Shown: positions 38,875 to 50,158 of the stretch, piece by piece
How positions within the stretch are numbered: the stretch's first letter is position 1
How the letters are laid out: each line of letters opens with the position of its first letter
Assembly (NCBI GenBank): GCA_025093555.1
Contig: JAIWNF010000001.1
Span: forward strand, 558,001-622,000
Reading direction: 5' to 3'
DNA length: 64,000 nt
From: Circinella umbellata
Taxonomy: Eukaryota > Mucoromycota > Mucoromycetes > Mucorales > Lichtheimiaceae
Position numbers and translations under genes: made by a program
The notes under the pieces: model-generated
What the model was told of the DNA's origin: nothing
What the model saw: the letters and a program-made list of their open reading frames with translations, nothing else
Database searches by the model: none

Positions 38875-39690
38875 ATGCGATTTATTATTTCTCTTATCAC
38901 ACTTACCGTTGTTCAGGCCTGGATGATTTTTGCAACGGCCAAAGAAGAACATGTAGGACGAGGCACTGCTGGTTTAATGTTACATCATCAACCTCTTACC
39001 AATACCAATGGCTTAAGCAAGCGACGTTCTCGAGGAACATGGTAAGCAACTTATCAGATTATAACTTTGCTATTTATCACAATTAGTTTTACAACATCAT
39101 GCGGGTAAGTGTTGATTAAGTTTACTAAATTACTATCACATTAATATTTAATAAAAATAAGGTACCATGGAAAAGATTTAAAAAATGCTGCTTGTTATGG
39201 TCAAAATGGTTTACCTTCATGGGATGCCACTGATCATGATATGATTGGGGCTATGGTAAGAAAAATATGACATATATATTTATTAACTATATATTACATA
39301 TAATAATGATAATAATAATGATAATAATAATGATGATAATAATAGGCAATGGAGGGTCATGAAAAATGTGGTGAATGCTACCAAATTACCAATAATGACC
39401 ATCCTGATCTTTCAATTCCGGTTATGATTATAGATAAATGTGCTGCATGTACTTTAGGTTTGTAAACTATTTCGTACAGTAGTATTAACAGATTACAATT
39501 AGTTCAATTTTTTATAGCTAACATTAATACACATATCATTTAATCTATAGAAAATTGGATTGATCTCACTCCAGGAGCGTTTAAATTACTATCTCGTGGT
39601 GGTGATCTGAATATTGGTGTACTTAATATTAGTTGGGAATCAGTATCTTGCTCAAAAGTCAAAGGTCGTTTGCCACCCAAAAAAGATTAA
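38875..39690 (+). CDS. Secreted double-psi beta-barrel (expansin/barwin-like) protein
   Basis: Four exons (38875-39041, 39162-39255, 39346-39457, 39551-39690) give 170 residues. It starts with a hydrophobic signal peptide (MRFIISLITLTVVQAWMIFA). A propeptide-like stretch ending in LSKRR, a Kex2-type site, follows. The rest is a DPBB domain: WYHGKDLKNAACYG, KCGECYQITN, VMIIDKCAACT, and WIDLTPGAFKLLS. The paired cysteine motifs and the D-K-C-x-x-C box fit fungal expansin-like and barwin-like proteins, usually secreted and linked to loosening or binding of cell-wall polysaccharides. There is no second (carbohydrate-binding) expansin domain, so it is the short single-domain type. Intron 3 has a GTTTGT donor. 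The substrate is unknown. Confidence 0.85.
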
Positions 39691-42312
39691 AAGGACAAAA
39701 TAACGAAAAAGAATAAGCAGGATAGAAATGAAAAAAACATTAAGCTTTTTTTTTGTTTCATTATTATGAACTCAATGCTTAAATTTATCACATTTATTAT
39801 TATTATTTATAATTTCTATATATACACAATCAAAAACATTTATCACGGCCAATTTATATACTTTTCTTTCTTTTTTTCTCCTATCTAAAAAAGCATATAC
39901 TTAATGTAAATCTACACTTTTTTTCAACTTATTTGTACGAGTAATTTCATAAAATATAAAAAAAAAAAATTGTCTAAAGACCATAATTGATTTACGTATT
40001 TTTCTCGTTGTCGAAAAAAAAATACGCACGCTACCTTTATGTTACTTTATCTTTGTGACAACAGCAGAAATAATAAAATTAGAAATAGTAATAACATTAT
40101 TTTTTTATTGCAACTCACCAAGCTAAAATCGTATCTGTCAGTGACCTACGTATATCATATGGCAGTCAGTTAATTTGTTTTTAAGTCTTTACTCACTTGC
40201 TGAGAAATTCACGGATCAGCATGTGGGGGGGGGGCTTGACAAAGAGTTGAGAGATACATTACCATTCATAGAATTGGATTTACATGATGTAGTTCATTAT
40301 ATTTCTGTTGAAAGATGTTTATGCACGTCTAGTATTATCAGGGAAATCAATTAAACGCAGGTTATTTCAAAAGTTCAAACAAGAGTTATGCTTCTTTGCC
40401 CGAGATATAAATTTTCAACGAACAATATGCGCGGATAGGAAATATGCATCTAGCAAATTTCAGTGTTTTTTAAATAAATAATACGTATACTATCTGTTGC
40501 ATGGTTTAACCACATAAACACGAAAATTCGATTTTTATATTTATGTCGTGGTCGACAAGATCATTTGCCAGGTTGAAACGGAACTTAAAAATACTTGTGT
40601 TCAATAAAAAAACCTTTGTCGCTTTCTGCTAAATATTATAAAGATATTTATAATTATCTATTGCTGCCCTATTAGAAAGAATTCCGCAATACTGTATAAC
40701 AGATAAGTAACGTAGTGACTAACTTAATATGTTTGTAGACAAATATAATAGTAACTACATTAATGTATGCGTGGAGCACATTTTCACTATTTTGCTTTCA
40801 TATATTATCATTCAAGGTACAATTCAATAACATCATATATTTCTATGTAAAATGTATACGGTGAAAATTATGCGACATAGTAGGCTATAGTACAAATTTA
40901 AATATTTAGAAGACATGACAGCCCATTATGCATATACAATCATACCATATTATCCAGAGATGCCTATATATGGGTGAATTATAGCGCTAGATTTGGATTA
41001 GAATTTTATTTGATAATGAAGAGCGAGGCAGTCTGTTTTTTAAGGAGTGATTATTCCCAAAGTGGTATATATATTGTATCAGCATACAACGAAGGTCGGT
41101 CTTACTTCTTTTGTGGCGACATGTTTATAACCATTCAAACAAAATAATCGTACTGTAATAATGGTTTTTAAGTGTTGATTTTTGAATGGTCTCATCCATT
41201 TAATGTTATCCATACCATTCGATCATAATAATTACTTCACGATGCGCTAAAGATTTTTTTAGGATTGTTTTTAAGAGCGGTGAGTTGTATGGTGGTATTT
41301 CAGTTCTATCTGGATTGGGAGTGATTCGGACAACAGATTGTTGGTGACAAACATTTAAGATGTCACTATTACTAAGAGATCCCTTGATACTAGATAACGA
41401 AGATGGGAGGACTAATCAAGAAAGTTATTGAACCTGTTGATTATCAGAAGATTAATAAATTACTGTAACGGTATAAGTACTCAAAAAAAATTTCGACGGG
41501 ATTTTTATTATACAAAAAGTTATCATACGCTTTCATAGCCGTTTAGATGTTATAACTTATAAGAAACAAAGACTTTTGTTGTTCTTGACTTTTATGAATA
41601 CACCTTTACAAACTGGCTAAAAAATGTTCAGTTTACATTAAACATAAGAAAAAAAAAACAATTTTCTCGAATCATATGAACAATATAAATAATGTCAAGA
41701 AATAAGACTAGAAGTTCACGTTTCTTTTCCTTGTGTCGGATGCCAACTGACATCAGGTATATCAATATTAAATGTTATCAGTGCCTCACAATCCTCTAAA
41801 CACAACTGATGTATGATTAACTCAGTCCTCTATAATACTAATCATGTAATAGAAGATATATATATGTATTCTAAGTAACCAGATTTCAATAATTTGATAG
41901 TACTAGCGTACATATTAATATTGGCTACATACCATCTGGCGCATAATCAACAACCATAACTAAGAACAGAAACTTCAGGATAAGTTATCTATCAGAATTT
42001 ACACATTTTTTGAAGGCCTATTATAATTAGTTTTCTATTTAATTAGAAAAGACCTTTTATAAGAGAAGGGTGCTATTGCTTATAGACTGAGTGACGAGTT
42101 TTTCTTACCATCATACCGAGCCTTTCATTAACAATCTTCTCCTTGATCTTTCATTAACACAGCGTTCGCTTGAGCTTCAAAAAATATCAATACATCCTTT
42201 CAATTAAAGAATAGATATCTCATGTATAATAAGTAGAATTAAATTATTGATTAGTAGACTAAATAAACAAGTAGAAATGTGTATAATATCAACGAGTATA
42301 AGAGAAATGTAG
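39691..42312. other. Intergenic, scattered unrecognised coding-like remnants
   Basis: No intact gene. Two short + strand stretches read as protein-like (about 40312-40480, with RLFQKFKQELCFFARDIN, and about 41270-41340) but are broken and match nothing I recognise. They may be decayed transposon sequence bordering the accessory block. Confidence 0.35.
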
Positions 42313-42615
42313 CTATGATGAAGAAACAGCGGCAGAACGAGCTACATGATTCATCACAACTGTCATCGACCGTGGAGTGGAAACAGTGGTAGAATTAACT
42401 ACATGATTCATCACAGCTGTCATCGATCGTGGAGTGGAAACAGTGGCAGAACGAACTACATGGTTCATCACATAGCAAAAGGAGCGGGAAACACAAGCAG
42501 AACGAATTGCAGTGAGTCCATCAAAGATTACTTGGGTTATAATTAATAACCTTGAATCAGCTGCGCAGACAACGGAAACCAGAGGCAGAATTGACTGCAG
42601 CGGGTTCATCGATGC
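42313..42615. repeat. 57-bp tandem repeat with coding-compatible period
   Basis: Units beginning CATGATTCATCACA start at 42345, 42402 and 42459, spaced exactly 57 bases (19 codons), and a partial unit precedes them. The - strand stays open through the array for 98 codons as repeats of the type MNHVVRSATVSTPRSMTAV. The + strand is also open. A more degenerate pair containing TTATAACCCAAGTA follows at about 42533 and 42614. It is either a minisatellite or the remains of a repeat protein; no full gene could be assembled. Confidence 0.6.
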
Positions 42616-43041
42616 TACTTGGGTTATAAGGAATGCAAAAAACCCTTTGAAAATATTTATAAATGACAGGGCAAAAAAAAAAAAAAAAAAAAAAAAAACT
42701 ACTTACTTAATTTCACCCAAGTTTTGATTTTTGGCTTGTTTCGAGGTAACACAAATGATTCCTTAATTCTTTTCAATTCAATCGAAGAGCACTAGGACAA
42801 ATAACATCTATTCTTTAAATTAATAAAAAAAGTACTACAGAAATATAAGACATGAGAATTTGATAGTAATCTCTTACCGATTTGGATATTTGTTGGTGTA
42901 AGCGAAAAAGACAATTTTTTTCGTTGGGAAGAAGGGAAGCGCTGGTCTGGGCGTAAAAAAAGTAGTTGGCTTGGGGACCTGCACCACTTTTCGCAGGTCC
43001 CTTTCACATATTACATTTCTAATATTCCATCGATCGCCCCC
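42616..43041. other. Leader region of paralogue copy A
   Basis: Contains a 27-base A run at about 42673. The segment GCAGGTCCCTTTCACATATTACATTTCTAAT near 42995-43022 recurs before copy B and in shortened form before copy C, so it is part of the repeated gene unit. A palindromic GGACCTGC...GCAGGTCC lies at about 42976-43002. Confidence 0.45.
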
Positions 43042-43986
43042 ATGGTCACCCAAGAGATTTAATAAAGGTGAGAAAAAGGAAAAATAATTAGACATAGCAT
43101 GCAACAAACTAAACTGTTCCTTTCCTCTTTTTTATTTGAGTTGTCTAAGCATAACTTGAAATTTTCGCCCAAAAAGAAAAAGAGGTTAGTAAGATCAACT
43201 TTCTTTTTTGTTGAAAATATTGTAGAAAATGTATTATAAGTGATTGTGACAAGTAAAGGCTATATTCTTGTAATTAACAGATTGTTTTATAGTAAAAAAA
43301 ACGAGAAAAGAAAGACTATATATATACTTTTTATTTTGGTAAATAAAAAAGAGACTTTTTTTTTTTGGAGAGTGTGCCATATTCAAATAATATTCACACT
43401 AGAATAAAACTTCTCTTTTTACAACAGAGTGAAAAACAATATGCATTCATGTACGGATGAGTTGGTAGATTTTCTAACAATTGATTTTGACGATTTTCAT
43501 TGATTGATTAATAATGGACCCCATCAGAACTACTCGCCCTTCTGAAATCGTGATGCAACAATATTACAGCACGTGTCCAAAGAAGAATATAGGAAGGATT
43601 ATTGCCAAAACGTAGCAAAATACAACAAGGGAGTGTATGTATTTATTAAAATAGTTAGGTGTATGCATCACCTCACAATAATTGGTTTTTTCACTACAAA
43701 AAGAAAGTTGATCTTATTAATCTCTTTTTCAGCCATTTTTTTCAGCGCCAGCTCTTTTTGGGCGAAGATTTCCAAGTTATGCTCCATAACGCATAACTAT
43801 CTTGAAACCGCTGAGAACCCTAGTGTTTCCGATTTCATTAGGCAACACGCCAACTTTGTTATCGAAAACACTCCCGATGGTAAACAAATGGAGAAATTCT
43901 GGCCGAGCTTCATTTATAATGAAGCACGGAAGCTAAACATAACTTTGGTAGGTGCTTTTTTTAAAAAACATATTCGGCCCATATAA
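43042..43986 (+). pseudogene. Paralogous family copy A (5' part only, broken)
   Basis: Exon 1 begins at 43042 (MVTQEI) but reads into TAA after six codons, where copies B and C read on. Exon 2 is recognisable at about 43770-43950: HNYLETAENPSVSDFIRQHA and TPDGKQMEKFWPSFIYNEA, ending at a GTAGGT donor. The sequence then stops resembling the gene at about 44010, just before a palindrome and copy B. The later exons (Ser-rich linker and the PD-(D/E)XK-like part) are missing. The interval 43150-43700 is an insertion relative to B and C, or unrelated DNA. Confidence 0.6.
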
Positions 43987-44039
43987 TCATACAATGCACT
44001 AAATCGATCCAAACATATTAGACGGGACCTGCTAAAAGG

Positions 44040-44077
44040 GGACCTGCTAAAAGTCGTGCACCACTTTTCGCAGGTCC
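44040..44077. repeat. 38-nt palindrome made of MULE-end-like sequence
   Basis: GGACCTGCTAAAAGTC, then GTGCAC, then CACTTTTCGCAGGTCC: a near-perfect palindrome (two mismatched pairs) centred on GTGCAC. AAAAGTCGTGCACC is exactly the outer end of the MULE inverted repeat at 44445. It could be an excision scar joining two element ends, or the ancestral target into which the element inserted. Confidence 0.55.
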
Positions 44078-44115
44078 CTTTCACATATTACATTTCTAAT
44101 AATCCAATCGCCCCC

Positions 44116-44444
44116 ATGGCCACACAAGAGATTAAAAAAGGTGAGAAAAAGAAAAAATAATTAAACATAGCATGCAACAAACTAAACTGTTCCTTTCCTC
44201 TTTTTTATTTGAGTTGTCTGTAATTATCTCAAAACCGGTGAAAATCCTAGTGTTGCCGATTTCATTAGGCAACACGCTAATTTTATTGTCGAAAACACTC
44301 CTAATGATGAACAATTGGAGAAATTCTGGCCGAAATTCATATATTAACATAACTTTGGTAGGTGCTTTTTTTAAAAAAACATATTCGGCCCATATAATCA
44401 TACAATGCACTAGATCGATCCAAACATATTAGAGGAGACCTGCT
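44116..44444 (+). pseudogene. Paralogous family copy B, cut short by the MULE
   Basis: Exon 1 starts at 44116 (MATQEIKK followed by a GTGAG donor). Exon 2 follows at about 44210-44345: NYLKTGENPSVADFIRQHA and LEKFWPKFIY, then a premature TAA where copy A has coding sequence. The sequence resembling the family ends at 44444, where the MULE inverted repeat begins. No later exons occur before copy C. Confidence 0.65.
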
Positions 44445-47400
44445 AAAAGTCGTGCACCCCCCATCGTGCACCATAAAAAATAAAGTCACAACAATCAGTA
44501 GTGCACCATCGTGCACCATAGAAAAACACATCACACGAGCTGACAGTGCACCATATCCCCACAAACCATTTCTAAAGTGCACAACATCTTTTTAACAAAT
44601 TGTCCACATTGTGTATACGTAGTATAAACACATAATAATTCTTGCTTAATTCTCTTATATATATAGATTAATACATATGTTTATTATTATTATTTAAACT
44701 TTTTGGTATCATGCAAGTACTGGATAAGTGATTTTAGCGAAAATATCACCAAAGTCTTCTTCTTTTTCACTAAGGACCTTGATTCCTGGCCTTTTCATAT
44801 TGTCAAAACTTGCAATAAACGGTCCATTTGGTGTTTGTATTATAGATGTTGTTTTAAAATGAAAGCCGTGTCTTTCAGTTGATGAGATTATGGCTATAAG
44901 TTGATAGTTTGTAAATTGAGGAGCCATATTGTACGGAAAAAGTATTTTTCCAGTGTCCTCAGATAAGGAAAAGGTGTTGTCACGGATAAAAAGAAAAGGA
45001 GGGAGAGCGTGTAAAGGTAGATAATATGTTGTTGCTGGTTCTTGGCAAAAGAAACAACTGCTGTTTTCCTTAAACTTATGTAGATACCTTGCAAAGAAAT
45101 CAGTAAAACCTTGTGGGGGACCATTCAGGACGTTAGCTTCATTTAAAGAACTTGGATTAAGTTCAATTACATGACTAATTTTAGAAAATACATCTGTTGA
45201 AGCATCCACAAAACAAATATGTTCTTGATCATACGGACACTCATTAACACGTTGTCGCCTGATGATAAAAAGGTTTTTAAATTGCTGTGAACACTTGGTG
45301 ATGTATTGAATAGCAAGTTCACAAGTGTCATGCATTTGTCCTCTATGAAAATTTATGAAGTTTTCAAATATGAATGCTCTCATTCGTTCAGAAGCATCAC
45401 GACGCGAAACGAGAGTTAACTCATATGTTGCTTTGAGCATACGATCGAATATATTGTTAACATCAAGAAGTGACAGTGAAATACGAGGCAAAAGACAATG
45501 CCACATCAGTTCCATAATTGCATCAATGTAGCATGACATCATTGATTTAGCAGTCAGTGACAAATCATACCCAGCGGATGCAGGGAGCGATTCAACTTTG
45601 CGTTTTTTGGCGCGATGTTGTTGAGGTGTATTTTCAATGCTGTTAGTTGTTGTCAGTGGATTGATAGCCTCAAAATCGTCGGTATCTATATAATCATAAT
45701 CTTCTTGGAGGGATGGTAGCGTTTGAAGAGAGTCGTCATTTTCAAATTCGTATGATTTGATATATAAATCATTGTCATAATCCTCTATTACTTAAATACG
45801 CTTCAGTTCATTTTGAATTGCAGGATCATCAACTTCTAAAGATGGTAATTCAGGCTCTTCCATAAAGCTAATCCCCATGCCATCAGAATGCATGATCTTG
45901 TTCCTATCATCAACTGTTAAAGAAGCACGTTGATCACTGACGTTGGTGGTGTCTGTATTGTTGCTTTTTGTTTTTCAAGTTCTTGTTTTTTTAGTTGTTT
46001 TTCATCACCAAAAATAGCATCCGTATTATCAGGAGCACGGCTATCATTTTGTGCATAGTGGTTTGTTCCAATTTTTCGTGATTTTCGCAATCTTGGCTGG
46101 CGATTATATGTTGTTAGCATACCATACTCATAGAATTGTGATAAATCGTCTTGGTCACTTTTGGCGATTTTCAGTGCTTGACGCAATGTTTTTCGAAGTG
46201 GTCGACCACCTTTTATCAAAGTATAAAATATATTGTGGAATGACTCAACAGAGTTTGAGGTTCTGCATATGTGAAAACGTAAATTGGATTTCATAATCAA
46301 TCCACTAACAAAAATCATGCTACGAACGTCTGGTTGAAGCCACCATCTGAGCCATCTACGAGCATTTGGGAATTCGTTTAAGATGCTATTGCATACGTTG
46401 TCAAAATCGGTTATGGTTGGAATGGTGCGCAAATTGGAGGCAAGTTCTAAGAACCTAGTGCAATTGTTGTTGGGTACAACGGCATAGATACTACTTATCC
46501 TTTGCACTGACTGCATCCAATGCATGTATCAACCCTTTAAGTACTGTAGCCCATTCATCATACCAGTAAGGTGTGTATAGCTGATAAAAATCTATTCTTT
46601 TGGGCTAATGAAAAATCCGTAACCATTCCCATAAAATTGTCTGCTGAACTGAAGTCAATTTCGTACAGTGAAAATAACGCCAAAAAGTACTGATGAAAAT
46701 ATTCTGTTGTTAGTCCTCCAATGACAGCCTGAAAGATTAGTGCGTGTTTTCGTATTTCGGGGAAGTACATGACAGTAGAACATAAATATCGACCCTTTTG
46801 AAATGCTGAATAAGTCACATCAGTAACACATGGAAAGGCTCTGAAGTTTGTGTATTTAATCATCAGTGGTGCTCTGAACGTAATAATAAATGAACCAGAA
46901 GTAATGTTTGCCGAAGTGAAGAAATGTGTATACTCCTGTTCAAGTTCTTCAAAATCAGCAAAGAGATCCTGTGTAGATTCGCGTTCTTTACTCAATCCAC
47001 GTTTACGATTCTCATAGCTGAGACGATCCAAATTGCCCAATACTGGATTGACAGTGCGCACAGATTCTGCTAGTGAACCCTCCTTATCCAAAACACCAGT
47101 AGCCAACGCCTTGGCCTTTCGAATCGACGATGGTGCGGCTTCAAATCCTTGTGGCTCGCTATCTTTTTTATCAATCCCAAGATACACGTCAAGTTGCTGC
47201 TGTTGTTTGTAACTAAGGTGTTTGTCGAGATAGTTGGGAGGATTTTCGAGTTGATTGTTTTTATCGTCGTCGTTATCATCCATTTGATTATGGTTATGCT
47301 CACCATGATGCTCAAGAGTACAGGTTGAGCCTTCAAAGAAATAAAACACGTATGCTTTGCAGGTGTTATCGTGCACCAGATCGTTGGTGCAACTTATACA

Positions 47401-47723
47401 CGTTTGCTTTTGTACTGCAGTACTCGAAATAGCAGGCCGACGCTGAAGCATATAAAGAGTACAATGCACGTTGTTGCAAGTGACAAAACCATTACAAATT
47501 TTTTTATAGCGTCTGCAAGTTCCTTTTTTGATACGACGATTACTATATACAGAACGCATTGCCCAACCGATGTCAAGTGTAAATTTATCATAACGATATT
47601 TAAGGTACAGATGCAGTGCACTATAAGCTTATGTGGCTTTGTTTTTTTATGGTGCATGATAGTGCACTACTGACTGTTGTAACTTTATTTTTTATGGTGC
47701 ATGATGGGGGGTGCACGACTTTT
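44445..47723 (-). mobile_element. MULE-type DNA transposon with terminal inverted repeats
   Basis: The ends are inverted repeats of about 84 bases: left 44445-44528 starts AAAAGTCGTGCACCCCCCAT, right 47640-47723 is the complement with a handful of mismatches. Inside, on the - strand, lies the transposase frame (44709-47559). The 8-11 bases outside the two ends do not match, so no target-site duplication is visible; the ends may have been rearranged or are slightly misplaced. The element sits between paralogue copies B and C. Confidence 0.75.
44709..47559 (-). pseudogene. MULE transposase with C-terminal USP-like domain, several lesions
   Basis: Read from 47559. An N-terminal zinc-binding segment (CTLEHHGEHNH, WRKY-GCM1/FLYWCH-like) precedes the MULE DDE core: FPCVTDVTYSAF (first Asp), MVTDFSLAQ (second Asp) and SVESFHNIF (Glu). 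The C-terminal part (45563-44709) has SCYIDAIMELMWH, FFCQEPATTYYLP, NYQLIAIIS, GFHF and SFDN. These resemble the Cys box, a zinc-ribbon Cys pair, and the His and Asp/Asn boxes of ubiquitin-specific proteases. Lesions: a frameshift at about 46575, a TGA at about 46531 (LKG*YMHW), another frameshift at about 45930 and a TAA at about 45795. The core is therefore inactive, though damage is light. The open frame extends upstream of the 47559 ATG to about 47625, so the true start may lie there. The USP assignment rests on motifs only. Confidence 0.75.
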
Positions 47724-47830
47724 CATCGGCCTCAGTTGACTTGGTTACTGATAAAAACTGGCGAGTTACTGCGGAAACGCGTTCTTTTTTTTTTCACATA
47801 CACATTTCTAATATTCCATCGATCGTCTCC

Positions 47831-49222
47831 ATGGCAACCCAAGAAATTCAAAAAGGTCAGAAAAAAGAAAAATACTTGTTATATAACATGCAACAAACTA
47901 AACTGAACCTTTTTTTTTTCTTAAAAAAAAGTCATTCATGACTATCTAAATAACAATGACAGACCCAGTGTTTCGGGTTTTGCTAATGAACACATAGAGT
48001 TTATTATTAATAACACCCCAGATGGTGAATCGGCCGAGAAATTCTGGCCAAAAACTATTAATAAAGAAGCTTTAAATCTGAAGAAAGAATTGGTAGATAC
48101 TTTTTTTTGAGACATATTTATCCCACATAATCATACAACGTACTAAACCAGTTCAAACATATTAGGTCAAAAATAGAGTCAGTTGGAAGGCGCTGCTGGG
48201 TAAGCTTTTCTTATTATTTTTCGACGTATTTTTTTTTGTTACAGTTTCCATTTATATACTATATTCCATTTATATAAAGGCTACAGCCACTAATACTACT
48301 GCTTTTATCACAGCTAATAAGACCGCTAGCGATAACGTTGATGGTTTTGACAATAATAATAATAATAATAATAACATAAACACTACTACTATTACTTCAT
48401 CCCATACTCCTACCAATAGTCATTCCTCTTTATCTTCTTTGGGAAAACGCTCCAGATCTTCTGTAAGCTCGTAAAATAGACATAATGTTTGATCTTTCTA
48501 AATGATTATCTAACATGTTTTCATGTTTTTATTAGAGTTCTAAAAGCGATTCCTGTCCGTTGACAGAAGAGATGAAAAATAATTTTGAAGAAACTTTTAA
48601 CAATTTGATAGATGAAAACAAGTGGTGTTTGAAGGATGGTGTCAAAGTTGAGGACGTCATGTATAGATATGGAGCAAGCTGTTTACGAGCAGTGAGTATA
48701 TACACTGTTTTTCATTACTAAAACTATACTTATAATATCTCTTTTTTGATTAAACCGATTCTATATAGTGCTGCTCATTCTTTTATTCTAACTGTGGATG
48801 ATCCATGTTGGGAGACATGTTTCAGTCCACAACAACTTGAAGAGATTAAAATGACAAAACAAGAACCGTTGGCTACATATGGTGACGATTGCAAGAAGAT
48901 GTTTGGCAAATTGTACAGTACTGTCAACGAATTCATAAGAAAAGCCGAAGCATCATCAGAAACAGTTAATGAGGAAAAGCTAATTGATATGTTGTTTGAA
49001 GAAGTCACGAGACCTGGATTTATTAACCCTAGACAGAATTATGATTTATATTGGATTCAAAAAACAATGCTTGAGATACTTGATTCTTATCGATACAGAA
49101 TATTTGAATGGGTGAAAAAGGAGGGCTCGGAGATGGATTTAGTGACAAGAGTATGGATGATCTTGGATAAGGTGTTTGATGATATGATGATACAGACAAG
49201 GAGGTAATCTCATTTTAATATT

Positions 49223-49254
<32 letters not shown>

Positions 49255-50158
49255 TATATCCAGTCAGTATATAACATATTTTATTCATTACAAACAACTA
49301 TTAATTTACTTGTAGAGATAATAAGTCAATAGCCACCACTATTGTCGATAACCAAGAGCGTGCAATCACTGGATTAACGGGCGTCGGAGCAAAAATCTGT
49401 TCGATCAGACCGGATTTGGTGTTGTTTAAAAATGGTGTTGAGTACGGGGTTGCAGAATGTGGAAAGACGGATGATGATGCTGAAGGTATTAGTAAAAAGG
49501 AAATCGTTGAGACAAATTTACACTGCCCCAAAATAATGAAGAGCATGTTTCACCATGCTTCCTCCAGATGTGATAATAACAAAGACATAATGCGGGCATT
49601 AAAAATTATTTGTTACTGTAATTTTGGTAAGTCATTCAGGTTTACATGGTGTACTATCATTTACACTTGCACTTCGTTGTATTTTTGTTTCTTTTTTTTT
49701 TGATATTTTGATTTCGATTTTTGTTAGTTTTTGTTGATTTTTATTGATTTTCTTTGGATTATAGATTTTCGAATGAAAGTATTAATCATGGATAATCCTG
49801 AAGGGTATGTCTGCCGAATACAATCAACACAAAACTACGAAGTATCTACCGTACCTTCAATGTTACCATGTGGATTGATTCCTATTTTACAACTAACATT
49901 AAAATCGAAGGTAAAACATATTTTATACATATATTTTATATGTTTGTGTTCTTTTTTTTTTTTGCCATAATCTGACACCATCTATTCGTTTCATTGTTAT
50001 AGATGACAGTTAAGAAAACTATGAAACTAATCAACAACTACATGATTACAAAGAATGAGGAAGAAGAACCAGACCTCCAGTCTAATCTAAGCAAAAACAG
50101 AGCATCTTTAATTCTTCCGCAACTTCACAGAGCACCTATTAAAAAATCAAAACAGTAA
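47831..50158 (+). CDS. Paralogous family copy C, near-complete (possible PD-(D/E)XK-like domain)
   Basis: Nine predicted exons: 47831-47855, 47932-48092, 48166-48199, 48245-48462, 48536-48691, 48769-49203, 49316-49626, 49765-49910, 50003-50158. They start MATQEIQKVIHDYLNNND and end PIKKSKQ. A conserved N-terminal domain (SGFANEHIEFIINNTPDGE...EKFWP), an Asn/Thr/Ser-rich linker, a helical region (VDDPCWETCFSPQQLEEI) and a C-terminal domain follow. The last contains RPDLVLF..GVEYGVAECGK, reminiscent of a PD-(D/E)XK nuclease core with an unusual E-C-G-K, then LIMDNPEGYVCRI. I recall similar multi-copy proteins from Mucorales genomes, of unknown function. Junctions are in frame except exon 5 to 6, which needs a 2-base shift: copy F has two extra bases (GA) after AGCTGT. 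The exon 1 donor (GTCAGA) is also weak. It may be a very young pseudogene. Confidence 0.6.

Noticed and set aside
47394..47657. Open frames in the right end of the MULE
   Set aside because: Overlap the transposase N terminus and the inverted repeat in other frames.
44445..47723. Target-site duplication of the MULE
   Set aside because: The ten bases outside each end (GAGACCTGCT and CATCGGCCTC) do not match.
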